This document shows positions 42,987 through 52,732 of a stretch of 64,000 nucleotides of DNA, one piece after another. Origin of the DNA: Sva-07 sp041685755 (GTDB lineage: Bacteria > Actinomycetota > Acidimicrobiia > Acidimicrobiales > Ilumatobacteraceae); the NCBI GenBank assembly GCA_041685755.1, contig JAWLFC010000004.1, forward strand, positions 1 to 64,000, written 5' to 3'. Both the position numbers and the translations under genes were made by a program. The notes under the pieces were generated by a model. It saw only the letters and a program-made list of their open reading frames with translations. It had not been told where the DNA came from and ran no database searches. The stretch's first letter is position 1. The number at the start of each line of letters is the position of its first letter.

Positions 42987-45709
42987 GCGTCCGGCCCCGT
43001 GTCGGTGCCGAGACGGCTCGCCAGTGCATCGAGTTGCTCGTCGGCGAGCGTCGCCAACCGAACGAGGTCGCCGCTCGGCAGCCGACGACACCGGTCACCG
43101 CTCGCGACCAGCACCGCGGCCCCGTCGATGTCGGCGAGGGGTCCGAGATCGTCGATCGATCGGCCGACGGCGACCACGGTCAGGTCGCCGGGTGCGGTCA
43201 GCGCGGAGTCGAGCGGGGAAGCGAGGCCGACGGTCTCGGCGCGTCGCCGGAGTTCACCCACGTCGTCGATCACGACCACGCGTGGGATGCCGTCGCTCGT
43301 CCCGAGCCGGTCGAGCAATGCGACGACGCCGGCATCGTCGCGGTCCAGAACGGCCTCGCACGGCGATGACGCGCCGGCGGCGGCTCGGCGGGCAGCGTCG
43401 CCGTCGACGAGAACGAACGCGACATCGGCGTCGCCGAACCGCTCGACGAGGCCGACCAGGACGGTGGTGACGAGGTGGTCGACGTCGGAGCCGGCGGGCC
43501 CGACGGCGAGGAGGTGACCGTGACCCGGTGCCCACCACAGGGGCCGGTGATCGTCGGTCGGATCGTCGACGATGCCGATCGGGATCGCATCGCCCGGATG
43601 GTCGGCCGACAACGCGTCGGCGTCGACGGTCACCGCAAGGCTCGGCACCGCGAGGACCGGGGGACGAGCGGGGTCGTTCTGTGTGGGAATCGTCGCCACG
43701 ATCCGCCGACATGCGGCGGAGAACTCCTCCGGCCGACCTGCCGCTCGCCGGGCGACGCGACGTTCCAACGCCGTGAGGGCCCGCCCGTACACCGCCGGTT
43801 GCAGCACGAGACCGTCGTCGATCTCGTCGTCGTCGAGATCGACGACCGGACCACCTCCGTCGAGCCGGGCGCGTCGTCGCCCGTCGACACGGCCCACGCT
43901 GATCGTCGGAAGCTCCCCGCCGTCGATGGTCGTCGCGGCGTCGATGGCCAGCACGATGACCCGGTCGGCATCGCCGAGCTCGGTGACCAGACGAGTGCCC
44001 AGGGCGTCGGAGAGGTCGACCAGCACGAGCACGCAGTCGGGACGGTCGACGCCGTCGAGGTGACGTTGCAGTCGTGCCAGCAGGCGTTCGGGGTCGACGG
44101 TCGACGGATCGAGCGAGTGGGGCGAGACGTGCGGGAGGCCGTCGAGCCCGGCGGTCCAGGGTGAACCGGTGAGGTCGAGCAACCAGCAACTCTCCGGCGA
44201 GCGGGTCGAGCACAGCCGCAGCCCGACCGCCGCCGCTGTCCGCGCGGTGTCGTACGGTGCCCCGCACAGGCGGGCGCCACCCGACGCGAGGAGGAACTCG
44301 ATCAGTGGCTCGCCGCTGTCCCGGAGCACGAACTCCTCGAGGCTGCAGCGCGGCGGGGTCGTCGTCGGGGGAGATGGTGGGAGTTCGTGGTCGGCGAGCG
44401 GCGCCAGTGCCCGTGCGACGTCGGCAGCGACGTCGGCTTCGACGAGCGCGGCAACGAACCGCTGTCCGTCCCGACGTGTCGTCGGCGAGGAGAGCTGCCA
44501 TCGGCCGTCTGCCGTCTCCTCGAGCAGCAGTGACGTCGTCGCCGGCGCGCGGCGCGCGCTGTCGCACGTCGTGAGCACGCGTAGATGGTCCGGCGGAGCC
44601 GCGACGAGCGGGTGCAGTGGTGCGCCTCGTTGCTGCCAGAGCCCCGGATCGTCGACGACGAGCAGCGTCACGTGGTCGGATGACCAGGTCATCCCCTCGG
44701 GCGGTGTGCGGTCGGCGCAGCGCCGGGCCCAGTCGGCGATCGAGTCGGGGTCGTCGAACATGCTCGGTCGGCCGGCGACACGAACGTGGGGGAGCCACTT
44801 GGCCCAGTCCCAGCCGGCGAGCCGGTCGGGCGTCGTCGCGATCACGACGTCGAGATCGGCGGGGCCGTGCACCGTCGTCGCCTCGACGATCATCGTACGG
44901 ACGAGCGCTCCATGGTCCGACCCTGCGATCGTCACCACTCGGTGCGTGTTCAGCTCGACCGTGACGGGGCGGTCGGGTGGGTCGCCGGTGACCGCGACAC
45001 CGACGCAGAGCGACAGGGCATCGGGCTGAGCGGGCCGCCGCTCCCAGAGCGACGGGAGGGCTCCCGCCGCCTCCCGCACGGCCTCGACGACCGGTTGGCG
45101 CGGCGCCGCGGGATGCCGCGGTGGCCGGACGAACAGCACGGTTCCGAACGTGGCCGGCGGGCCGAGTCGGCGCGACTGCGGTGGGCGCCGGTCGATCGTG
45201 AACGCCCGTCGCCCGACGATCACGACCTGCCCGTCGGGCCAGTTCGTGCTCGACTGCACGACCGTCCCGCCGAGGGTCACCTCGTCGCCGCCCTTGGTTT
45301 CGACCGAGATGTCGCCGTCGGCGTCGACGACGAGCTCGATGGCCGCGTCCAGCACGGGGGCGGCGTCGAGCTCATCGGCGTTCGACCGCCGCCCGGGTCC
45401 GATTCGGTACCGCCCGGGGACCAGTGGACGGGAGCGGCCGGCTCCGGGCCCGGCGATCTGCGCGAGGGTGGCCGTCGCGACGGATGCCGGCTCGAGAGCG
45501 ACGGCGTTGCTGTCGATGACCGTGCCCCACAGGAGCCCGCTGTCGGTGAGCGCGGTGTCGGCGTCGACGGCGTGGCCGTCGACGCCCACGACCCGGGGGA
45601 CGGACTGGCCCGTCGCCTCGTCGACCAGGTCGCGCAAGGTGGTCGTCGGTGGGCACCGGGCGATCCGCACGTCCGCGTCGCCGTGCGGCGTTCGGAGCGA
45701 GACGTCCAC
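42983..45709 (-). CDS. FHA/FtsK-type ATPase-like protein with degenerate nucleotide sites
   Basis: This 908-residue protein follows the plan of type VII-associated FtsK/SpoIIIE-like proteins of actinobacteria. It has a small N-terminal ubiquitin-like domain (1-75), an FHA-like domain (YRIGPGRRSNADEL, about 100-180), the VEAVREAAGALPSLWERRP linker, and then three FtsK-like modules. The first carries TIAGSDHGALVRTMIVEATTVHGPADLDV and the last carries LLAVGPAGSDVD at about 737-744, where a working Walker A would be GxxGSGKS; the Walker B strand VVVIDDVGEL (about 811) is retained. Lys and Ser of Walker A are absent, so it is probably a structural or binding rather than translocating ATPase. GTG 45709 follows TAGTGT by six bases. 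Confidence 0.7.
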   Translation of the reverse strand: MDVSLRTPHGDADVRIARCPPTTTLRDLVDEATGQSVPRVVGVDGHAVDADTALTDSGLLWGTVIDSNAVALEPASVATATLAQIAGPGAGRSRPLVPGRYRIGPGRRSNADELDAAPVLDAAIELVVDADGDISVETKGGDEVTLGGTVVQSSTNWPDGQVVIVGRRAFTIDRRPPQSRRLGPPATFGTVLFVRPPRHPAAPRQPVVEAVREAAGALPSLWERRPAQPDALSLCVGVAVTGDPPDRPVTVELNTHRVVTIAGSDHGALVRTMIVEATTVHGPADLDVVIATTPDRLAGWDWAKWLPHVRVAGRPSMFDDPDSIADWARRCADRTPPEGMTWSSDHVTLLVVDDPGLWQQRGAPLHPLVAAPPDHLRVLTTCDSARRAPATTSLLLEETADGRWQLSSPTTRRDGQRFVAALVEADVAADVARALAPLADHELPPSPPTTTPPRCSLEEFVLRDSGEPLIEFLLASGGARLCGAPYDTARTAAAVGLRLCSTRSPESCWLLDLTGSPWTAGLDGLPHVSPHSLDPSTVDPERLLARLQRHLDGVDRPDCVLVLVDLSDALGTRLVTELGDADRVIVLAIDAATTIDGGELPTISVGRVDGRRRARLDGGGPVVDLDDDEIDDGLVLQPAVYGRALTALERRVARRAAGRPEEFSAACRRIVATIPTQNDPARPPVLAVPSLAVTVDADALSADHPGDAIPIGIVDDPTDDHRPLWWAPGHGHLLAVGPAGSDVDHLVTTVLVGLVERFGDADVAFVLVDGDAARRAAAGASSPCEAVLDRDDAGVVALLDRLGTSDGIPRVVVIDDVGELRRRAETVGLASPLDSALTAPGDLTVVAVGRSIDDLGPLADIDGAAVLVASGDRCRRLPSGDLVRLATLADEQLDALASRLGTDTGPDA

Positions 45710-45715
45710 GACGGC

Positions 45716-45721
45716 ACACTA
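45716..45721 (-). promoter_or_regulatory. -10 box (TAGTGT) of the FtsK-like operon
   Basis: TAGTGT on the minus strand lies six bases before GTG 45709 in the 133-base divergent gap to the Ig-repeat gene. The TTGACG at 45748-45753 in this gap has no matching -10 on the plus strand. Confidence 0.45.
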
Positions 45722-45842
45722 CGGCGGGCGTCAGCCGAGCGTCCGTCTTGACGGAATCCGGAAGAACCGCTCAAGGTCGACCCGAGTGGTGTCGATGAAG
45801 GACTCGTGAGGTTCCGCCGCTCGCTCGACTGTTGAGGTTCTC

Positions 45843-48800
45843 GTGACACCGTCCACCGTCACCTGGCGCCAGACCGTCGCGGCTGTCGCCGCGACGGTGA
45901 TCGCGCTGTTCGCCGTGATCGTGGTCGTACGCGCCGATGGCCTGCCCGCCGTCGATGCTGCGTCAGCTCGGGCCACCAACTGGTTCGTGCACCAACCGTC
46001 GGGGCGTGTCGTGCTGGTCGACGGCTACGGCGGGCGAGCGCTCGCCAGTCTCGACACCGGAGTGCCGGGGGAGCAACTGCGCATCGCCGAAGGTCGCCCC
46101 GGCGCCTACCTCCTCAACGACTCGACGGCCGAGGCGCGACCGATCGACTCGGCCGAACTGCGGATCGGTACCGCGTTCGGGCTCACGGCTCTCGGCTCGG
46201 GGCGGGCGATCGCCGGGGTGGGCCAGGCAGGCTTGGTCGTGGTCGATCCGGCCGGGAACGAAGCCAACGTCGTGCCGGCCGACGGCGAGCCCGTTGGGTT
46301 CGCCGTCGAGGCCGACGACCGCTCGCTCGTGGCTCCCGACGGTTCGATCTGGTCGCTCGTCGACGGTGATCTCCGGCGCGCGACGTCGACGGCGACCGAG
46401 ACGACCCGACTCGGTGTGACCGGCGGCGCCCTGTCGATGGTCGGCAACCGCCCGCTCGTGCTCGATGCGGCGAACCGGCGGGTACGCCTGGGCGACGGAA
46501 GCTGGCAGTCGCTGCCGACCGATGCCGACCCGAGCGAGATCCTCGTCCAGGTTCGGGGTCCCTCGGCCGAGTGCGGTTGGGTCGGTGCGAACGACGACCT
46601 GTGGTGTGTGTCGGAGACGGCGATCAGCGAGTCGGTGACGATCGACGGACTCGATCTCGGTGGTTCCGACGTCCTGGCCATCGCCGGCGACGCCGCGGCA
46701 GCGGTGCGCCGCGGACCGAGTGCGATCGTTCGCTTCGACTGGCGCCGGGGGGTCCTCCTCGACGAGTCCCGGGCAACGATCGCCGACGACGCCGCGCTGT
46801 CGGTGTCGGCGACGGTCGACCTGGTCTGGGTCGACGACGTCGCCGGCGACTTCGTCTGGGGCGTCACCCCCTGGGGCATCCGGGCGATCGACAAGAATGC
46901 CCAGGGCATCCTCGTGCTGGGCGATGACGGCGACGTCGTCGAGGAGGGCGAGACCGCCGGTGGCGGCGGCGGAACCGACAGGAACGCCGCCAGCGAGCCG
47001 GAACGACGCGAGCCCGACAACAACGGGATCGACGACCCGCCCGTTGCCGTCGACGACTTCGTCACCGCCCGTTCCGGGGCCTCGGTCCAGGTCCAGGTGA
47101 CGGCGAACGACTACGACCCCGACGGTGAGGCGATCGCCGTGTCGTCGGTCGAGGCCCCCGGTCACGGCTCCGTCGACATCGGCACCGCGTCGACCGTCGT
47201 CTACACGCCGGAGTCGGGACACGTCGGTGTCGACACGTTCGACTACACGATCGTCGACGGCAACGGCACGACGGCGAGCGCGACGGTCGTGATCGAGCTG
47301 CTCCCGGCCGGATCGACGAACGAGCCACCGGTCGGCGCCGCCGATGCCGTCGAGACCGGTGCCGGTGTCCCGGTGATCATCGACGTGCTGCGCAACGACG
47401 TCGATCCCGAACGCGACTCTCTCCGATTGGGTGGCTTCTCGCCGCCCGCCGGCGCCGGGGGCGCGAGCATCGGCGAGGTGACCGAGACCGAGGGCCCCTC
47501 CGGGCTGCCGGCACTGCGGTTCGCTCCGGCCGACGGCTTCGAGGGCACCGCCGTGTTCACCTACCGCCCGGTGGACTCGCGGGGTGCGGTCGGCGACGAC
47601 GTCGAGGTGCGCGTCGAGGTGGCCCGTGCGGGCAACCTGAACCGGCCTCCCGTGGTCCAGCCGGACGCGGTGCGTGTTCGGCGCAACGTCGAGACACCGG
47701 TGGCGGTCCTGGTCAACGACTTCGACCCCGACGGCGATCCGATGACGCTCGACGTCGTCGAACCCCTCCCGGTCGGCCTCGAGGTCGCCGTCGAGGGCGA
47801 GCAGCTGGAGATCGTCGCACGGGCGGGAGCTGCTTCGCTGGTTCCGTTCGAGTACGAGGTCGACGACGGCAACGGCGCCACGACGCGCGGCGCCGTCCTC
47901 GTCGTGGTGGCCGACGAGATCGAACCGAACCGGCCCCCGGTCGTGTCGCCCGACACCGACAAGGTCGTCGTCGGCAGATCGGTCGTGGTCGACGTACTCG
48001 CGAACGACGTCGACCCCGACGGAGATCCGCTCACGGTCGTGTCGGTCACCCAGCCCGATGACGGCAGCGGACAGGCGGTCGTCTTCAGCAGCAGCGAGGT
48101 CCAGTTCACGCCGTCTCCGCTGTCGGACGACGACGATCAGGAGAGTGCGCGGTTCACCTACACGGTCACCGACGGCAACGGTCACGAGGTCGTCGGCGAC
48201 GTCACGGTCACCGTGCTGCCCGAACCACTGCCGGAGCCACCGTTCGCCCGCGACGACTCGACGTTCACCTTCGTCGACGTGCCGGTGACCATCGACGTGC
48301 TGCGCAACGACGGCGACCCGTCCGGAGGTCGACCCACGATCGTCGGTCGGCCCGGCTGCCCATCGGGAGGTCAGGCGACCGTGACTGCCGACAGCCAGGT
48401 CCGCTACGACCCGCCGGCCGGTCGGTCGGGAGCGTTCCGCTGCAGCTACGAGGTCACGAACGAGCAGGGCCTGCGGGCGTCGGCATCGATCATCGTCTCG
48501 GTGCGCGAACCCCTCGTCACGAACCGTCCGCCCGTCACGGTGAACGACTCGCTCACGGTCGAGGTCGGCGAGACCGCCGCGATCGACGTCGTCGCCAACG
48601 ACCGTGATCCCGACGGCAACTCCGCCGAACTGGAGTTGGTGTCGTCGACGGCGCCGACGCTCGGGACGGCGACCCGCAACGGCAACACGATCACGTTCGT
48701 CGCCGGCCGACGGGTCGGCCTCACCAACATCAGCTACCAGGTCGCCGACGCCGAGGGCGCCGTGTCGCTGGGGTTCCTCCGCGTCCGCATCACCGAGCGC

Positions 48801-50537
48801 GTCAACCGCCCGCCCATCGCCGTGGCCGACTCGCAGACGATCGTCGGGCCGGGCACGCCGACGCAGTTCGCCGTGCTCGCCAACGACAGCGACCCCGACG
48901 AGACGCCTGGGGGGCTGTCGGTGGTGTCGGCCGCGCGGGTGAGCGGGGACGGCACGGTGTCGCTGTCGGGCTCGGTGGTCACCATCACGCCCGATCCCGA
49001 TCTCGTCGGCGACGTCGTGGCCACCTACACCGTCGCCGACGGGGCCGGGCTGACCGCCACCGCGACCGTCACGCTGTCGGTCACCGAACCGCTGAACCGA
49101 CCACCCGACGCCCGCGACGACGTCGCCGAGGTCGTCAACGGGGGCACGGTCACGGTGGCGGTCCTGTTCAACGACACCGATCCGGACGGTGACGTGCTGA
49201 CGGTGTCGATCACGGATGCTCCCGACACCGACCTCGGCTCGGTGTCGCTCGACGCCGACCGCATCACGTTCGTCGCCACCCCCGGCGCGTCGGGAACGGC
49301 CTCGATCGGCTACCAGGTCAGCGACGGCGAGCTCACCGACACCGCCGTGTTGCGAATCGAGGTGCGGCCGTGCGCGGCCTCGACACCGGTTGCCGCCGAC
49401 GCCTTCCTGCGGACCGGGTATCAGCAACCGATCGCCGTCGACCTGGCGTCCTACGGCTCGGGTGGCACGATCGTCGACGTCGTCGGCCCGCCGAGCTACG
49501 TGAACGGTGTGTACACCCCGCCGGCGGGCGAGAACGGCAACGTGGCGATCACCTACGCCGTGGTGAACAGCTGTCGTCTCCGGGCGACGGGCCGGATCAC
49601 GATCGACGTCAATCAGGCGCCGGTGGCCCAGCCGAAGTCGCTCGAGGTGTTCCGCGGTGACACCGTCGTCGTGCCCGTCACCGATCTCGCGACCGACACC
49701 GAGGTGCTCACGATCACCTCGAGCAGCGGCGCCCCGGACTGGGTGACCACGGAGGCCTCGCGTCTCGTCGTGGCGCCACCGGTCACCGCGGAGCCGGGCG
49801 AGTTCTCGTGGACGTCCACGGTGCTCGACCCCGGCGGGCTGTCGACCACGGTGCAGGTCAGCGCCACGGTTCGCAACCGCCTCCCGGTTGCCGTTGCCGA
49901 CACGATCGACGCCACCGCCGGCGACCCGGTGACGGCAGCGCCCGTCGCCAACGACACCGATGGCGACGGCCCTGCTGACGAACTGCGTATCGCCAGCATC
50001 TCGAGCAGCTCGATCGCGTTCGAGAACGGCGGGGCCGGCACCGTCTCCGTCGAGGCAGACGGTCGCACCGTCCGGGTCGAACCGGGCGACGGCACCGGCC
50101 AGGCCACGTTCAGCTACACCGTGCGGGACAGCGAGGGGGCGATCTCGCTGCCGGCGACCGTCACGGTGGTGGGGCCGAAGTTCAATCGGGCTCCCGAGGC
50201 CGACGACCAGACCGTCGAGGTGACGATCAGGGAGTCGCTGCCGGTGGAGCTCGCCGTCCGCGATGCCAACGACGATCCGTTGACCGTCGTCGACATCGTC
50301 GACCCGAGCAGGGTCGAGCGCTCCACGACGGGCACGACGATGCAGATCCTCGCCCGATCGCCGGGAACCCATGTGGTCACCTATCGGGTGACCGACGGCG
50401 AGCTGGTGTCGCGGGTCGCCACGTTGACCGTCGTGGCGCTGGCACCCCCACCAACCACCACGACCACCACGACCACCACCACGACCACCACGACGACCAC
50501 GACCACGACCACTGCGCCGACGACCACCGAGGACTGA
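45843..50537 (+). CDS. Membrane-anchored protein with about twelve Ig/cadherin-like repeats
   Basis: A 1564-residue protein with one N-terminal membrane helix (about residues 9-29, VAAVAATVIALFAVIVVV) and no cleavage site, so it is predicted as a type II anchored extracellular protein. Residues about 40-370 are beta-rich and may form a propeller-like head. Then at least twelve tandem domains of 85-110 residues follow, each opening NRPPVAxxD or similar and containing VxVLANDxDPDGDPLTV, the calcium-binding cadherin-like or Ig-like (BIg_17) signature. The end is a run of twenty Thr, then APTTTED. There is no LPXTG sorting signal. GTG 45843 follows GAGG five bases upstream. It is divergent from the FtsK-like gene and convergent with the transglutaminase-like gene. 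Confidence 0.88.
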   Translation: MTPSTVTWRQTVAAVAATVIALFAVIVVVRADGLPAVDAASARATNWFVHQPSGRVVLVDGYGGRALASLDTGVPGEQLRIAEGRPGAYLLNDSTAEARPIDSAELRIGTAFGLTALGSGRAIAGVGQAGLVVVDPAGNEANVVPADGEPVGFAVEADDRSLVAPDGSIWSLVDGDLRRATSTATETTRLGVTGGALSMVGNRPLVLDAANRRVRLGDGSWQSLPTDADPSEILVQVRGPSAECGWVGANDDLWCVSETAISESVTIDGLDLGGSDVLAIAGDAAAAVRRGPSAIVRFDWRRGVLLDESRATIADDAALSVSATVDLVWVDDVAGDFVWGVTPWGIRAIDKNAQGILVLGDDGDVVEEGETAGGGGGTDRNAASEPERREPDNNGIDDPPVAVDDFVTARSGASVQVQVTANDYDPDGEAIAVSSVEAPGHGSVDIGTASTVVYTPESGHVGVDTFDYTIVDGNGTTASATVVIELLPAGSTNEPPVGAADAVETGAGVPVIIDVLRNDVDPERDSLRLGGFSPPAGAGGASIGEVTETEGPSGLPALRFAPADGFEGTAVFTYRPVDSRGAVGDDVEVRVEVARAGNLNRPPVVQPDAVRVRRNVETPVAVLVNDFDPDGDPMTLDVVEPLPVGLEVAVEGEQLEIVARAGAASLVPFEYEVDDGNGATTRGAVLVVVADEIEPNRPPVVSPDTDKVVVGRSVVVDVLANDVDPDGDPLTVVSVTQPDDGSGQAVVFSSSEVQFTPSPLSDDDDQESARFTYTVTDGNGHEVVGDVTVTVLPEPLPEPPFARDDSTFTFVDVPVTIDVLRNDGDPSGGRPTIVGRPGCPSGGQATVTADSQVRYDPPAGRSGAFRCSYEVTNEQGLRASASIIVSVREPLVTNRPPVTVNDSLTVEVGETAAIDVVANDRDPDGNSAELELVSSTAPTLGTATRNGNTITFVAGRRVGLTNISYQVADAEGAVSLGFLRVRITERVNRPPIAVADSQTIVGPGTPTQFAVLANDSDPDETPGGLSVVSAARVSGDGTVSLSGSVVTITPDPDLVGDVVATYTVADGAGLTATATVTLSVTEPLNRPPDARDDVAEVVNGGTVTVAVLFNDTDPDGDVLTVSITDAPDTDLGSVSLDADRITFVATPGASGTASIGYQVSDGELTDTAVLRIEVRPCAASTPVAADAFLRTGYQQPIAVDLASYGSGGTIVDVVGPPSYVNGVYTPPAGENGNVAITYAVVNSCRLRATGRITIDVNQAPVAQPKSLEVFRGDTVVVPVTDLATDTEVLTITSSSGAPDWVTTEASRLVVAPPVTAEPGEFSWTSTVLDPGGLSTTVQVSATVRNRLPVAVADTIDATAGDPVTAAPVANDTDGDGPADELRIASISSSSIAFENGGAGTVSVEADGRTVRVEPGDGTGQATFSYTVRDSEGAISLPATVTVVGPKFNRAPEADDQTVEVTIRESLPVELAVRDANDDPLTVVDIVDPSRVERSTTGTTMQILARSPGTHVVTYRVTDGELVSRVATLTVVALAPPPTTTTTTTTTTTTTTTTTTTTAPTTTED
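50453..50531 (+). repeat. ACC/ACG triplet repeat encoding polythreonine
   Basis: Mixed ACC and ACG codons give twenty Thr in a row at the C-terminus of the Ig-repeat protein. The triplet mixing limits slippage, and the Thr run is a plausible O-glycosylation target, which is inference. Confidence 0.85.
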
Positions 50538-50547
50538 GTCCGCCGTC

Positions 50548-50565
50548 GAGCACGTTGCGGTGCTC
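50548..50565. terminator. Hairpin between convergent genes
   Basis: GAGCAC (50548-50553) pairs with GTGCTC (50560-50565) across GTTGCG in the 26-base space between the Ig-repeat and transglutaminase-like stops. No T-tract is present; a shared terminator is possible. Confidence 0.35.
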
Positions 50566-52732
50566 AGACGTCGACCGGCGAGCGTGTCGCTCGGCGCAGT
50601 GAGCGAAGGCTCAGGTGCCATTGCCATCGCTGGCGACGGGTTCGCGGGGTGGCGATCGCCTGCTCCACGTCGCCCAGCCAGACGGCGGCATCCTCGGCGA
50701 GCAGGTCGACATGGCGAGGTGCTCCGTAGGTCGCGGCACTCGACATCGCGGACAACTGGTGCAGTTCGCGCCGGGCGTCGACGGCGATCGGCGTGCCGAG
50801 TTCGGCGATCTCGCCGTCGGTCGCCGAGGCCTCGATGTCGAGCCCGGCATCGACGAGCGCGTCGGTGGCGCTGGCCCACGCCCCACGGATCCGCTCGGTC
50901 GGTGCCGCCGCGGACAGCCGCCGCCGCCGTCGCCGGTACTTGAGCCCGACGATCACCGCGGCGGCGAACGCGAACGGGAGGACGAGCACACCGAGGCCGA
51001 GCGCCGCCCTGGACATCCACACGATCACCGTCGACAGCGCGCCCGTGTCCGCCTCGCCGGTCGTGTCGTCGGTCTCGGTGGGCTCGGTGTCGGCCTCGGG
51101 GGGTGGAGCGACCGGCGGCTGGGGTGCAGCCGGGGTCTGCACCTGTGGTTCGGGCGGAGGGGGCTCGATGTCGCTGGCCTCGTCCGGCGGCGCCGGATCG
51201 AGGGCCAACCACCGTCCGTCGGCGAGTTGCAGCTCGGGCCACACGGCAGCGTCGTCGGAGCGCAGGATGAGCGACTCGCCAGGACCCGGGGGGTCGGCTC
51301 GGAACCCGGTGGCGATGCGCGCCTCGACGCCCAGCGACCTGGCGAGCAGGACGAAGCCCGTTGCGAACTGTTCGGGCGTGCCGCGCTGGGTGTCGCGCAG
51401 GAAGCGCTCGATCAGTGCCAGCTGGAGACCGCCGCCCTGCACCTCGCTGTCGCGTACGAACTCGTCGCGCATGGTGGCTTCGAGCTGGCTCATCTGTTCG
51501 AGGGGGGAGCCGTCACCGGCGAGGTTGCCGGCGAGCTCGCTGAATCCCGACGTCTCGTCGTCGACCAACCGCGTGGACAGGCCCACCTCGACGGCATCGC
51601 TGGTCGTCGGCGCCCGATTGGTGACGAGACGGACGGAGTCGCCCGGTTCGGGCGGCGAGTCGAGCCGTACGACCGTTCGCGCGTCGTCGGTCTGGATTCC
51701 GGCGTCGACCTCCACCGGAGCGCCGGGGAGTGGGACCAGGGTCAGATTGTCGTCGAGGAAACTCACCTGGGCCTCCACCAGCGGGCCGGCGGCCACACCG
51801 AGTGTCGTCCCGATCGGTCGAAGGGTGAGATCCGGGGCCCAGCGTCGCCCGTCGTACTCGTCGAGCGCCGCGGTCCGCCACTCGCCGGGCAGCGGTGTAC
51901 TCGAATCGGTGGGGTCGACGACGTGCAGATCGATCGGCGGATCGAGGTTGCGCAAGGCACGTGAGGCCTCGATCGGGTCGACCAGGGGGGCGGTCCGCGC
52001 CGGCGGGTCGTCGCGTCGAGGATCGGCACGCGCCGTCAACGTCATCGGTATGGCGACCGCGGTGACGACCACGACGGCGATCGCGAGCAGGGGGACGAGA
52101 CGACGCTCTCCCCGCAGGAGCACGATGCGGTCGTGCAGGGTGCCCACGGGGCGCAGCGTGGCGAAGAGCACCGCGATCGCCGCCATCGTCGCCAACCACC
52201 ACCAGTCGACGCCCCGGGGTGCGCTGAGCGCAACGGCCGCCAGGTAGGTCGCCAGCATCGGCACGAGGGGGAGCAGATGGAACCGTCGTCGCCGAGCCAG
52301 CTCGCCGGAGACGATCGTCGCGGTGGCGATCGCTGCGGCGACGGTTCCCACCAGGTCGGGTCGCAGCGGGCTCGGCCACTCCGTCGACAACAGCCCCTGC
52401 GGGCCCGAGGTGACGGCATCGACGACGTCACTCGTGCCGCCGCCTTCGACGAGTACGGCGGTGATGATCGCCACGGCGAGCCCGGCGACCGCTCCTGTCG
52501 CTCGGGACATCGCCGATCGTTCGATCAGGGCCAGCGCCGCGAGGGAGGGTGGCACTGCGGCGAGGACGAGCACCCATCGGAACTCGTCGAAGATGTTGCC
52601 GGCGCCGGCCCCGACGACGGCGAAGCCGATCAGCAGCACGACGATGCGTGCTCTGCTCAGGGCCGTGTCGGGTGGGTCGGGTGGGTCGACATCCTCGGAG
52701 GTCGACGGCCCGGCGAGGAGGGTGTCGGTCAC
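50564..52732 (-). CDS. TgpA-like membrane transglutaminase homologue, catalytic residues missing
   Basis: The 722-residue protein has the TgpA plan: about seven N-terminal membrane helices (residues 29-231), an extracellular transglutaminase-like domain (about 385-515), a Pro/Glu-rich spacer, another helix (about 575-598) and a cytosolic DUF4129-like tail. In the transglutaminase core, the segment corresponding to R-G-x-C-E-x-F-A is RGTPEQFA, so the Cys is Pro453, and where HAW is expected it reads AVW, so the His is Ala496; the Asp in LALDP (512) remains. It should therefore lack transglutaminase or protease activity. GTG 52732 overlaps the DUF58 stop (GTGA). Confidence 0.85.
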   Translation of the reverse strand: MTDTLLAGPSTSEDVDPPDPPDTALSRARIVVLLIGFAVVGAGAGNIFDEFRWVLVLAAVPPSLAALALIERSAMSRATGAVAGLAVAIITAVLVEGGGTSDVVDAVTSGPQGLLSTEWPSPLRPDLVGTVAAAIATATIVSGELARRRRFHLLPLVPMLATYLAAVALSAPRGVDWWWLATMAAIAVLFATLRPVGTLHDRIVLLRGERRLVPLLAIAVVVVTAVAIPMTLTARADPRRDDPPARTAPLVDPIEASRALRNLDPPIDLHVVDPTDSSTPLPGEWRTAALDEYDGRRWAPDLTLRPIGTTLGVAAGPLVEAQVSFLDDNLTLVPLPGAPVEVDAGIQTDDARTVVRLDSPPEPGDSVRLVTNRAPTTSDAVEVGLSTRLVDDETSGFSELAGNLAGDGSPLEQMSQLEATMRDEFVRDSEVQGGGLQLALIERFLRDTQRGTPEQFATGFVLLARSLGVEARIATGFRADPPGPGESLILRSDDAAVWPELQLADGRWLALDPAPPDEASDIEPPPPEPQVQTPAAPQPPVAPPPEADTEPTETDDTTGEADTGALSTVIVWMSRAALGLGVLVLPFAFAAAVIVGLKYRRRRRRLSAAAPTERIRGAWASATDALVDAGLDIEASATDGEIAELGTPIAVDARRELHQLSAMSSAATYGAPRHVDLLAEDAAVWLGDVEQAIATPRTRRQRWQWHLSLRSLRRATRSPVDV

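Noticed and set aside
45747..45775. CTTGA ... TCAAG in the divergent gap as a third HspR site
   Set aside because: The half-site distance is far from the seven-base spacer of HAIR and the halves are incomplete.
50453..50531. Triplet repeat as a CRISPR-like or phase-variable element
   Set aside because: It is coding, in frame for Thr, with mixed codons and no spacers.
45963..51242. A 1759-codon open frame on the minus strand opposite the Ig-repeat gene
   Set aside because: It is Arg/Gly/His-rich without domains and results from the third-base GC bias of the real gene on the other strand.
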